Below are positions 45,744-53,313 of a DNA stretch of 64,000 nt, in pieces. A model generated the notes under the pieces. It saw only the letters and a program-made list of their open reading frames with translations. It was not told the DNA's origin and ran no database searches. Source of the DNA: Leptolyngbya sp. FACHB-8 (GTDB lineage: Bacteria; Cyanobacteriota; Cyanobacteriia; Elainellales; Elainellaceae). The stretch is from positions 94,167 through 158,166 of the forward strand of contig NZ_JACJOO010000050.1 in the NCBI RefSeq assembly GCF_014695575.1, written 5' to 3'. The position numbers and the translations under genes are program-made. Position 1 is the first letter of the stretch, and each line of letters opens with the position of its first letter.

Positions 45744-47207
45744 ATGTTACCGGGATCCATTCTCCACAAACTTAAGGAAAGCTTCGCCATCGGGGACACC
45801 GGGCGATCGCTCAGCCTAGGCGTGTATTTCAAAAACACCCTGGTGGCCCTATGTCACGCTCTAGAAGATGCTGTATTAGAGCAGGAGGACGCCCCCCTGC
45901 TGATTACGGCTTTCCAGCGCGGCAAGTGGTACCTGCAAGAAGCGGAGCGCTATCAAGACATTGCTCAGCGATCGCGCCACGTCACCATCATGGCGTCCCC
46001 CGATGCCGGGTTCCAGGATCACCCCACGGGCCAGCTTCCCAACGTGTCGCTAGTCGGTCTGGACGATGGCGACCCCGTCACTCAGGAATGGCACTTAATC
46101 ATCGTTGGACCCGAGTACACAGCCATGGTGCTGTGTCAGGAACTATCGGATGAAGATTACGGTGCTGCGGGCATGCCTCAACATGACCTGGAGCGCAAGT
46201 TTTACGGACTGTGGACGTTTGATCCATCCCTTGTCCATGCAGCGGCCAATATTGCGATCGCCCATATCAGTCGCTACAACACCGAACTCGCCGATCGCCT
46301 GCGGGCACACCTGGCCAACATTGAGGCCAGCGACCATTCGGATGGGCTGCCCAACTCCAATCATATTGGGGATATTGTGACGCGGGTTGTGCACTATATG
46401 CAGACCAGCCAGGAAGGGCTGTTCCAGCACGATTCCATGGGGTTTGACGCCTATCCTTTCCGGTTAGACAAAAACCTTATTTCCAATGAGCTTCAGGCTT
46501 TTCTGCGGATTGCTCAACTGATTGACCAGACAGACCTGAAGAACCCGATGGCGGCTGCCGAGGTTGCAACTCTGGCCGAAACTCTCGGGCAACTCCTCGA
46601 CCTTCCCGCCTGGCAATTGAATCGCCTGCGCCTGGCAGGGCTACTCCATCGGATTGCGTCTCTGTCCTCTACGGAATTACCTTTACCTTCTGCCCCTTCT
46701 GATGCAGGCCAGTCAGAGGCTGAGGTGAAGCCCTTGTGCTGTCCGCTCATCCCTGGTACGCAGATGCTACGCCGCATGAACCGAATGAAGGCGATCGCCA
46801 CCATCCTGAATCACATGGGTGAAGCCTGGGATGGTTCTGGTTTCCCAGCCAGGCTATCAGGAGATGAAATTCCTTTAGAGTCGCGAATTTTAGGATTGGT
46901 GTCTTGCTTCCAACAACGCCTGTCACAAATGGGAGCAATCCGTAGAGACGGAGAGCATGTTGGTGCCCTACCCAATGCTACCCCTGAAGCCTACGCGGCT
47001 GTCCTCGCCGCCTGCGAAGCCGAAACCAATCACCGTTGGGATCCCAAACTGATGGAAGCCCTGACCCTGCTCGTCAGTGCTCTTCAGCAGGGTTTGAGCC
47101 TTTCGGTATCCATGCCCCAAGTGGCCTCTGGACTCTGGCTCCTTGACTCTCACTCGGATGAAGACTTGCTCGCGCCCCCATCTCCGATGCCAGCCAACCC
47201 GCTTTAA
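45744..47207 (+). CDS. DICT sensory domain protein with degenerate HD-GYP-like region
   Basis: 487 residues. The N-terminal part (about 1-160) matches the DICT domain, a cyanobacterial sensory module linked to light and two-component signalling. The C-terminal half resembles HD-GYP: HMGEAWDGSGFPARLSGDEI and the following LESRILGLVSCF match the family, but GYP reads GFP and the HD pair reads HR in AGLLHRIASL. The metal centre is therefore incomplete, and c-di-GMP hydrolysis is unlikely. The pentapeptide and GAF genes follow on the same strand. Confidence 0.82.
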   Translation: MLPGSILHKLKESFAIGDTGRSLSLGVYFKNTLVALCHALEDAVLEQEDAPLLITAFQRGKWYLQEAERYQDIAQRSRHVTIMASPDAGFQDHPTGQLPNVSLVGLDDGDPVTQEWHLIIVGPEYTAMVLCQELSDEDYGAAGMPQHDLERKFYGLWTFDPSLVHAAANIAIAHISRYNTELADRLRAHLANIEASDHSDGLPNSNHIGDIVTRVVHYMQTSQEGLFQHDSMGFDAYPFRLDKNLISNELQAFLRIAQLIDQTDLKNPMAAAEVATLAETLGQLLDLPAWQLNRLRLAGLLHRIASLSSTELPLPSAPSDAGQSEAEVKPLCCPLIPGTQMLRRMNRMKAIATILNHMGEAWDGSGFPARLSGDEIPLESRILGLVSCFQQRLSQMGAIRRDGEHVGALPNATPEAYAAVLAACEAETNHRWDPKLMEALTLLVSALQQGLSLSVSMPQVASGLWLLDSHSDEDLLAPPSPMPANPL

Positions 47208-47268
47208 GCAATTGGTACGCATTGCCTACAAACCATTCAATCGTTTTTAACAGACATCTCTAAAACCT

Positions 47269-47904
47269 ATGGATCTCGTCGCCCTTCGTACCGGAAAACT
47301 GAAGCAACTGGCCGGAGCCAATTTGGAAGACGAGGATTTAGTCGAAGCTGACCTCAAAAACGTCAATCTGGCAGGGGCCAACTTATGTGGGGCTGATCTG
47401 CGCCAGGCCCAGCTCAATGGGGCTTGCCTGGACGGAACCAACTTGAGTGGTTGTCGCATGGTTGGAGCCGACCTGCGTGCCACTTTCCAGGGAGCGCGGC
47501 TCGTTCAATCTGATCTGTCTGAAACGGATCTGCGGGGGGCTAACCTCCGAGGAGCTAATTTGATGCAGGTCAATTTAGTACAGGCTGGCATGGCAGGGGC
47601 CTTCTTAAGTGGAGCGAACCTCAGCGGTGCCAACCTTCAAGGGGCAGATTTGCGTGGTGCTGACTTGCGAGGGGCAATTCTGAACAGTGCCAACTTGGAG
47701 GGAGCCAACCTGGCCCAGGCAGACCTGCAAGGGGCGCAGCTCATCAACACTAACCTGGAGGAAGCCAATCTACGTCAGGCCAATCTGTCGGGGGCCAATT
47801 TAAGCCAAGCAAATCTGCTTTGTGCAGCCCTGGCTGATGCTTTAGTCGAGGGCACAAATCTATCTGGAGCCTGTCTGGTGGGAACAGACTTTAAGGTATC
47901 CTGA
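47269..47904 (+). CDS. Pentapeptide-repeat protein
   Basis: 211 residues made almost entirely of A(D/N)LXX pentapeptides (ADLKNVNLAGANLCGADL and on), which fold into a right-handed quadrilateral beta-helix. One hydrophobic patch interrupts the array (GMAGAFLSGANLSGANLQGA). No signal peptide is present. Function unknown; such proteins are abundant in cyanobacteria. It starts 61 bp after the DICT gene. Confidence 0.93.
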   Translation: MDLVALRTGKLKQLAGANLEDEDLVEADLKNVNLAGANLCGADLRQAQLNGACLDGTNLSGCRMVGADLRATFQGARLVQSDLSETDLRGANLRGANLMQVNLVQAGMAGAFLSGANLSGANLQGADLRGADLRGAILNSANLEGANLAQADLQGAQLINTNLEEANLRQANLSGANLSQANLLCAALADALVEGTNLSGACLVGTDFKVS

Positions 47905-47989
47905 CACCGTTGATCGTGTATGCATCCTGGTACGCATCAACTCATCAACCCACTGCTTCCATACGAAGCAGGCCAACGATTGACGCAAG

Positions 47990-48523
47990 ATGTCCATTTC
48001 CCCTGAATACCCACCTAACCCAGAACTGGTAGAACCCTACCATCGCAGTCTCAAGAGGGTGCTCGATCGCCTAAGCAGCAGCCTATCGCGCGACGCCCTC
48101 GTTCAACAGATGACGCACTCCCTACAAAACTCCTTTCAGGTTGACCGGGTTGTGCTGTATTACTTCTACCGTCACTGGGAAGGCCGGGTTACCTTTGAAG
48201 CCTTAAGTTCTGAAGAATACTCAATTATTGGCTGTACCGGACCAGACCAATGCTTTAACGGAGAGTATGCAGCGCTGTATCTGGGTGGCCGCGTACGGGC
48301 GATCGCTGACATCGAAACCGAGCCCATTCAAGACTGCCACCGCGGCTATCTGCGGAGCATGCGAGTACGCGCCAATCTGGTAGCGCCCATTGTGACCAAT
48401 CAAGGGTTATGGGGGCTATTACTGGCCCATCACTGCCAATCCGTCCGGCCCTGGTCAGAAGCCGATAAGGAGCTAATCCGGAAAGCGGCAGGGGCGATCG
48501 CAACGGCCCCTTCGATTCAATAA
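47990..48523 (+). CDS. Stand-alone GAF protein, candidate DXCF cyanobacteriochrome
   Basis: 177 residues with a single GAF domain (about 30-172) of cyanobacteriochrome type: RVRAIADIETEPIQDCHRGY, VRANLVAPI, LWGLLLAHHC and RPWSEAD. The canonical bilin-binding Cys-His is C116-H117, and the DXCF motif of dual-cysteine cyanobacteriochromes is present as D86-Q-C88-F89. Both cysteines suggest covalent bilin attachment and a blue- to green-absorbing switch. There is no output domain, so it must act on a partner. Confidence 0.8.
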   Translation: MSISPEYPPNPELVEPYHRSLKRVLDRLSSSLSRDALVQQMTHSLQNSFQVDRVVLYYFYRHWEGRVTFEALSSEEYSIIGCTGPDQCFNGEYAALYLGGRVRAIADIETEPIQDCHRGYLRSMRVRANLVAPIVTNQGLWGLLLAHHCQSVRPWSEADKELIRKAAGAIATAPSIQ

Positions 48524-48555
48524 CAGAAGAGGTAAGGGAACGTATACACTCGCTT

Positions 48556-48648
48556 AGGATCACGAACAAAATAACCTGTAATTCTTGTGAGAGGGGCGGC
48601 AAAGCCGCCCCTCTCACAAGAATTACAGGTTAATAAATACGCGATCCT
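48556..48648 (+). repeat. Element family E, copy 3
   Basis: Ends AGGATCACGAACAAAATAACC and GGTTAATAAATACGCGATCC. The core (48572-48632) is a perfect hairpin with 29-nt arms around AAA and shares no sequence with the cores at 18277 and 19684 beyond the ACCTGT edge. Confidence 0.9.
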
Positions 48649-48723
48649 TACCTCTTCTGTTATTGAAAAACACTGCCCTGACGTTTTGGCACCCAGCGCT
48701 GCTTTTTACAGCCGTTCGGGCTT

Positions 48724-48845
48724 AACCACAGTTCGGGTTAAGCGCGTTGTCGAGTGCCACGCGTCACGCAGCACTCGACAACGCCCATTCCTACGAGCGC
48801 AGCGTACACAAGAATACGTACTGCCGCTTATCCCAGATCGAAATT
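48724..48845 (+). repeat. Element family B, copy 4
   Basis: Left end AACCACAGTTCGGGTTAAGC and diverged right end GCTTATCCCAGATCGAAATT. The core holds a stem GTTGTCGAGTGC(CACGCGTCACGCA)GCACTCGACAAC. The rest of 48846-49045 has no gene and should hold the promoter of the 56-residue gene. Confidence 0.75.
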
Positions 48846-49045
48846 AATCAAAAGGAACCTTTCGCAGTCTGCTCAAAGAAGCAAGTACAGCCATAGGGAG
48901 CATTGCCATACCCCTTTAGAAAGACTCTTGCAGCGATCCCTTGGGTAAAACCCGGCAAAAAAATATGCCTGGGTAAATATTCAAAATTGGAGGCAGAAAC
49001 GATTTGATTAGGATACTCAGGTACAGATAAGGAGACTCAATAACA

Positions 49046-49216
49046 ATGACTACCCTTGAGAGGGTTTTAGAGATTGCAGCCAGCGCTGGCTATCAGTTGC
49101 TGGGAGGCGCAGATAATGGGAGTGGCTATGCATTAGGTCGGTTGCATGGAAAGCATCCTGTCGGCGTCTTCAAGACTTTAGAGGAAGTACTAGATTTTCT
49201 GATCACCCAAGGTTAG
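49046..49216 (+). CDS. Small hypothetical protein (56 aa)
   Basis: An ATG frame of 56 codons starting MTTLERVLEIAASAGYQLLG, then GADNGSGYALGRLHGKHPVG and an acidic end EEVLDFLITQG. AAGGAG precedes the ATG. The alternation of helix and Gly-rich turns looks like a small folded alpha/beta protein. I do not recognise a named family. Confidence 0.65.
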   Translation: MTTLERVLEIAASAGYQLLGGADNGSGYALGRLHGKHPVGVFKTLEEVLDFLITQG

Positions 49217-49357
49217 GTAGTACGTCGAACTCCTAACCGCTAAAATTGGCGATTCGCAATCCGTAAGGTCATCGGTGTAGGGCGATCGCTTCTAACGATT
49301 CAAGACGGCCATAGCGACCGGCTTGAACAGCAGGAGAAAAAGCGAAATATATTGTGT

Positions 49358-49431
49358 CTTTATAGCGCTGGGCGCATTGACTAGATGCAGTGGGGTGTGG
49401 CAAGTGTGCCACACCCCATCGTTGTTATAAG
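49358..49431. repeat. Element family F, copy 2
   Basis: CTTTATAGCGCTGGGCGCATTGA resembles the family F left end. The core pairs TGGGGTGTGGCA with TGCCACACCCCA. The right end, GTTGTTATAAG, is short. Confidence 0.6.
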
Positions 49432-49468
49432 CAAGGGAAATCCGTCACCTCACGTCTTTCTCTCTAAA

Positions 49469-49530
49469 ACCAAACCCCAGAACCCTTATTTTTCGTAACA
49501 CGACGAAAAATAAGGGTTCTGGGGTTTGGT
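49469..49530 (-). terminator. Long perfect hairpin downstream of the FAH gene
   Basis: 28-nt exact arms around a 6-nt loop, ending about 12 nt from the stop of the minus-strand FAH gene. On the minus strand the second arm includes TTATTTTTCG-like sequence on one side. A plausible terminator. Confidence 0.65.
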
Positions 49531-49542
49531 ACAAGCTCTGAG

Positions 49543-50343
49543 TTACCCAATCTTCGTTTTTTCTTGGGCTACCCTCGATTCAACAGGATTTTCCAGACAG
49601 CCAATGCCTTCGATTTCAACTCGGACGCGATCGCCCACGTTCAATGCCCCGATTCCTTGCGGCGTCCCGGTCAGCACCACATCCCCGGGTAGCAGCGTCA
49701 TCACCTGGCTGATGTAAGACACCAGCACTTCGGGAGAAAAGGTCATCTCACTGATAGGAGCCGATTGGACGGGGTTAGGGTCATCGTTAATAAAGGTCTG
49801 AAGCATCGCCGCCGAGCTAATCTCCCGCACAACCCAGGGACCAAGAGGGCAAAAGGTATCAAAACCCTTCGCGCGCGTCCATTGCCCATCTTTCTTCTGA
49901 AGATCTCGGGCGGTGACATCGTTAGCAATGGTGTAGCCCCAGATTTTTGACTGGGCTTCTTCGGGAGAGATGTCGGTGCAGCGATCGCCAATCACTAAAG
50001 CCAACTCCCCTTCATAATCAACCCGTTGCGATTGCGGCGGATAAAGGATCGGCGCATCGGGCGGCAGAATCGTAGTGGTTGGCTTGAGGAATAGCAACGG
50101 CTCGGCCGGAGCTTCTGTACCCATCTCGGCTGCATGCTTAATGTAGTTTTTACCTACGGCCACAATCTTGGAGGGCGCGCACGGGGACAAAATTTGGTAG
50201 TCCTCGGGGTTCAATTCCAGATCTGTCGCTTGCCCTTTAAGCCAGGGGGGAGCATCCAGGAGTTGAACCTTTCGATCCAATAAGAGTAAGCCATAGCGCA
50301 GTTGTCCCGATGGGGTTTGCACCCGCACATAGCGTTGTGCCAT
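49543..50343 (-). CDS. Fumarylacetoacetate hydrolase family protein
   Basis: 266 residues. The FAH catalytic fold is shown by KIVAVGKNYIKHAAEMG, the metal ligands in VDYEGELALVIG, NDVTARDLQKKDGQWTRAKG, and the C-terminal GDVVLTGTPQGIGALNVGD. Family members hydrolyse or decarboxylate acylpyruvates and similar compounds; the substrate here is not determined. It is transcribed divergently from rpsF. Confidence 0.92.
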   Translation of the reverse strand: MAQRYVRVQTPSGQLRYGLLLLDRKVQLLDAPPWLKGQATDLELNPEDYQILSPCAPSKIVAVGKNYIKHAAEMGTEAPAEPLLFLKPTTTILPPDAPILYPPQSQRVDYEGELALVIGDRCTDISPEEAQSKIWGYTIANDVTARDLQKKDGQWTRAKGFDTFCPLGPWVVREISSAAMLQTFINDDPNPVQSAPISEMTFSPEVLVSYISQVMTLLPGDVVLTGTPQGIGALNVGDRVRVEIEGIGCLENPVESRVAQEKTKIG

Positions 50344-50438
50344 AGAAATTATCTCGGTTTAATAATCAAGAAAATGATAGTATTAAAGATCCTTGCTTCT
50401 GTAACGCAGAAGCCATTTGTCCACAAGGAGACCACTGG

Positions 50439-50753
50439 ATGAATTACGAAACCATGTATATCCTCCGTCCTGATATGGGGGATGAGCAAGTTGAGCAAGC
50501 AATCACAAAATACCAGAACTTCCTGAAAGAGCAAGGCGCAACCGACATTGAAGTTACCCATCGGGGTCGCCGTCGCTTGGCTTACGAAATCAAGCGTCAC
50601 CGGGAAGGAATCTACATCCAGATGAACTATGCGGCAGCTGGATCTGCGGTTTCCTCCATGGAGCGGGCCATGCGTTTGAGTGAAGAAGTGATTCGCTATC
50701 TCACTATTAAACCGGAAACTGAAGCAGCTGAACCTGCTGCAGCTCAGGCTTAA
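50439..50753 (+). CDS. rpsF: 30S ribosomal protein bS6
   Basis: 104 residues, binding 16S rRNA with bS18 in the platform of the small subunit. [20 protein letters not shown] and the RNA-contact segment [17 protein letters not shown] are typical. The tail is Ala/Glu-rich. No rpsR or ssb follows, unlike the proteobacterial operon. Confidence 0.97.
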   Translation: MNYETMYILRPDMGDEQVEQAITKYQNFLKEQGATDIEVTHRGRRRLAYEIKRHREGIYIQMNYAAAGSAVSSMERAMRLSEEVIRYLTIKPETEAAEPAAAQA

Positions 50754-50880
50754 TAGTTTGTCGAGAAGGTTGTGATGGGTCGGATGCACGTTCGACCATC
50801 CAACCTTCAAAGCCATTGCCATGGATTACAAATCCTGAAGTCCTGTAAAAAAAGATCACTCGAGTGACGGATCTTTCACT

Positions 50881-50916
50881 AAGCTGTTAGCCACAATAGA
50901 GCTAGCAGCTTTTTTG
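50881..50916 (+). terminator. Rho-independent-type terminator after rpsF
   Basis: Stem AAGCTGTTAGC / GCTAGCAGCTT (one bulge) followed by TTTTTT. A second small stem (AAAGATC / GATCTTT, 50849-50876) lies just before it. It probably ends the rpsF transcript, or serves as a leader structure for the flavoprotein gene 20 nt downstream. Confidence 0.75.
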
Positions 50917-50935
50917 TTCGCAACTGGATCTTTCC

Positions 50936-51949
50936 ATGAAACTGTCCAAGAAAAACCTCACCGAACGCCAGCATTTTCTCTATGACGTGATTATTGTTGG
51001 TGGGGGTGCAGGAGGGCTTTCAGCCGCGCTTTACCTCCAACGCTACAACTTAAATTGCCTGGTGATTGAAAAAGGGCGTGGGCGCTCCTTCTGGATGCAA
51101 GATCTGCGGAACTATCTGGGATTGCCTCCCGATACTCCTGGGCGCGATTTGTTGCAGCACGGTCAAGACCGCATTGTGGAGCTGGGAGCTGACCATTTGC
51201 GGGGCTTTGTGGAGCAGGTGAGCGATGAGGGTGAAACTTTTGCAGTGAAGGTAAAAGTTGGCAAAACGGATAGCCTTTACCCCGTCTTTCGCTCTAAGTA
51301 CTTAATTGCCGCCAGTGGGTTGATTGACCATCTGCCCCACTTAGCAGACATGCAGAACGTCTACGACTATGCGGGCTATACCCTGCACGTTTGCATGATT
51401 TGCGATGGCTATGAGATGAACGACCTGAAGGCGGGCCTCTTTGTTAATTCCGAAGGAAATATCAACACGGCCTTCGTGATGAACTGGTTTACCCCCTATA
51501 TTTCGGTGTTTACCCATGGTCTTTGTGAAGTTAGCGAAGAAATGCGCCACAAACTCAAAGAGCATGGTTATCCTTTGTATGAACAACCGATCAAACGGTT
51601 CCTGGGGCAGAACCATCAACTATCCGGTGTGGAGCTAGTCGATGGTACTCTAGTGGAACTCGAAACTGGCCTGGTGGCTATGGGCTCCCAGCACCATAGT
51701 CATTACCTGAGTGAGATTGATCTGGAGCGTCAAGGCGGTAATTTGGTCACCGATTCCATGTGCCGCACCTCTCACCCCCGGATCTTTGCCCTCGGCGACC
51801 TAAAGCAAGGGCTCAATCAGGTGTCTATTGCCGTGGCAGATGGTACATTGGCAGCAACCGCTATTTGGCGAGAAATTCGTCGAGCGAGCCCGCCCCGGCG
51901 CTGGGAAGAAAACATCGTTGAACCCATTGGAATTGGAGTCGTATCGTGA
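50936..51949 (+). CDS. Thioredoxin-reductase-like flavoprotein, probably pyridine-nucleotide-independent
   Basis: 337 residues. The FAD site is GGGAGGLSAALYL (about 22-34) and the second FAD motif is FALGDLKQGLNQV near the C-terminus. A redox CxxC is present as C153-MI-C156-DGYE. Where thioredoxin reductases carry the NADPH-binding GGGxSA, this protein has GLFVNSEGNINTAFVMNW, and no HRR motif is seen. Such features mark the cyanobacterial DDOR/DTR-type reductases that do not use NADPH. Which group it belongs to, and its partner, cannot be settled here. Its stop overlaps the next start. Confidence 0.87.
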   Translation: MKLSKKNLTERQHFLYDVIIVGGGAGGLSAALYLQRYNLNCLVIEKGRGRSFWMQDLRNYLGLPPDTPGRDLLQHGQDRIVELGADHLRGFVEQVSDEGETFAVKVKVGKTDSLYPVFRSKYLIAASGLIDHLPHLADMQNVYDYAGYTLHVCMICDGYEMNDLKAGLFVNSEGNINTAFVMNWFTPYISVFTHGLCEVSEEMRHKLKEHGYPLYEQPIKRFLGQNHQLSGVELVDGTLVELETGLVAMGSQHHSHYLSEIDLERQGGNLVTDSMCRTSHPRIFALGDLKQGLNQVSIAVADGTLAATAIWREIRRASPPRRWEENIVEPIGIGVVS

Positions 51950-52491
51950 CCGTGTCAACCCCTATGACCTTTGCTGAGCTTCAGGCTGAAGTGGCCCGCC
52001 TGCGGGACGAATTACACGTTCGCGATCAGTTGGTACAACAACTGTCGCAGGAACTCTTTCGATTGGTAAAAGGAAAAGCTGTAGCGCCCACGACGGCGCA
52101 AGCTTCGGCAGAATCGGCGGAAGAAGTGCGGATTCTGCGTGAACAGTTACAGGGTGTAGAGCAGCAGGTCGGCTTCTATCAGGAGCAAATTGCGTCTCGC
52201 GATTCTGAAATTCATCAACTGCGCCAGACCGTCCGGGAATTGGGCGATCGCTCCCGCATGCTGGAGCAAGTCGTTCAAGAAATGCCCAACGTCTACCGCC
52301 AAAAGTTTGCAGAGCGTATTGCTCCCATTAAGGAGAAAGTCGCTCTGATTCAGCAAGAAAACCGTCGCCTCCACGCCGAGTTGCAGAGCGTTAGCTATCG
52401 CCTCGCCGTTCGCAACCGTCGCGTTACCCACATTGACCTGCCTAGCTTCCCTCGTGGTATGGGCAATGCGGCTCTACCCTCTCTGGGGTAA
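51946..52491 (+). CDS. Coiled-coil protein
   Basis: 181 residues, mostly heptad-like helices rich in Gln, Glu and Arg (AELQAEVARLRDELHVRDQL-like start; then QLRQTVRELGDRSRMLEQVV). No membrane segment. The GTG at 51946 overlaps the flavoprotein stop as GTGA, favouring coupled translation; an ATG at 51964 is possible. Coupling suggests the two products work together, possibly as reductase and scaffold. Confidence 0.75.
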   Translation: MTVSTPMTFAELQAEVARLRDELHVRDQLVQQLSQELFRLVKGKAVAPTTAQASAESAEEVRILREQLQGVEQQVGFYQEQIASRDSEIHQLRQTVRELGDRSRMLEQVVQEMPNVYRQKFAERIAPIKEKVALIQQENRRLHAELQSVSYRLAVRNRRVTHIDLPSFPRGMGNAALPSLG

Positions 52492-52561
52492 GCTCCTGGC
52501 TAATCCTTGGTTTAGGCAGAACTTAGCGGATGGTCGATCCGCAAGTTATGCCATGGCGCTG

Positions 52562-52903
52562 CTAGGGCTCTAAGAAGCCTGGCAAAATTTCGTAGGGTTC
52601 ATCATCGTCCTCTGACTCGTAGGTTGGGGGACGTTTTGTTACGGAAAAGTCCGGATCGGTGGAGCTGGGTATGGTGGGCAAGACACGGCTCGACCCAACA
52701 TCCAGAAAATCCGATAGAATCTCGTCGGGTTCGCTCTCCAGGTCTTCGTAACTTAACCCAGCAGACATGGAGGGGGGCAGGGAGGAGAAGCGGTTGAGGT
52801 AGAAAGCGATCGCCTTCTCCATCACGTCCTCAAGGGAAAGACCTGTGTTTTGAGCGATCGCCTGCAATGGCCCTAGCAAATGCACTGGAATTTCGTAGTT
52901 CAC
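52562..52903 (-). CDS. Hypothetical protein coupled to a MoaD-like gene
   Basis: 113 residues. The N-terminal 45 residues are helical (LGPLQAIAQNTGLSLEDVME), somewhat like a ribbon-helix-helix or CopG-like region. The rest is acidic and probably disordered, with two related motifs, EPDEILSDFLDV and EPYEILPGFLEP, the latter at the very C-terminus. It starts with GTG two bases after the MoaD-like stop. Function unknown. Confidence 0.65.
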   Translation of the reverse strand: MNYEIPVHLLGPLQAIAQNTGLSLEDVMEKAIAFYLNRFSSLPPSMSAGLSYEDLESEPDEILSDFLDVGSSRVLPTIPSSTDPDFSVTKRPPTYESEDDDEPYEILPGFLEP

Positions 52904-52905
52904 AC

Positions 52906-53163
52906 TTAGCCTCCACTCACGGGGGGAATCAATACCACTTCATCACCATCCTGCAACGACGTGTCAGGGTCAACAAAGTCGAGGTTGACGCCAAAGCGGG
53001 TCACGTCACGGAGGGCTTCCAGTTCGGGGTGCTCCTGGAGCAGGCGATCGCGTACAGCCGCAGCAGTCGTTCCCACGGGGAAGTCCAGGGATAGCTCCGG
53101 AACTCCATAGGCTTCCTGGTAGGCAGCAAAAAGTTTAACCGTAATTTGGACGATATCGCTCAC
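52906..53163 (-). CDS. moaD: MoaD-family molybdopterin synthase small subunit-like protein
   Basis: 85 residues with the MoaD beta-grasp pattern: VKLFAAYQEAYG at the front, LLQEHPELEAL in the helix, LQDGDEVVLIPPVSGG at the end with the C-terminal diglycine. It starts with GTG. No moaE is in the window, so a role as another sulfur carrier is possible. A small acidic protein gene follows by 2 nt. Confidence 0.87.
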   Translation of the reverse strand: MSDIVQITVKLFAAYQEAYGVPELSLDFPVGTTAAAVRDRLLQEHPELEALRDVTRFGVNLDFVDPDTSLQDGDEVVLIPPVSGG

Positions 53164-53313
53164 AGGTTTATTGAGTTATTGTTCCAAGGCGAAATGAATA
53201 TGACAGACGGTAGAGCACAGAGGTCGAAGGTTAAAGCACAGCCGAGATAATCTCCTAAACCCGCTCCTATCCACCCATACAACTGCTAGTACTTAGTGAA
53301 ACAAGGATTCTAA

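Noticed and set aside
50349..50822. 157-codon frame opposite rpsF
   Set aside because: It is the complement of a clear ribosomal protein gene.
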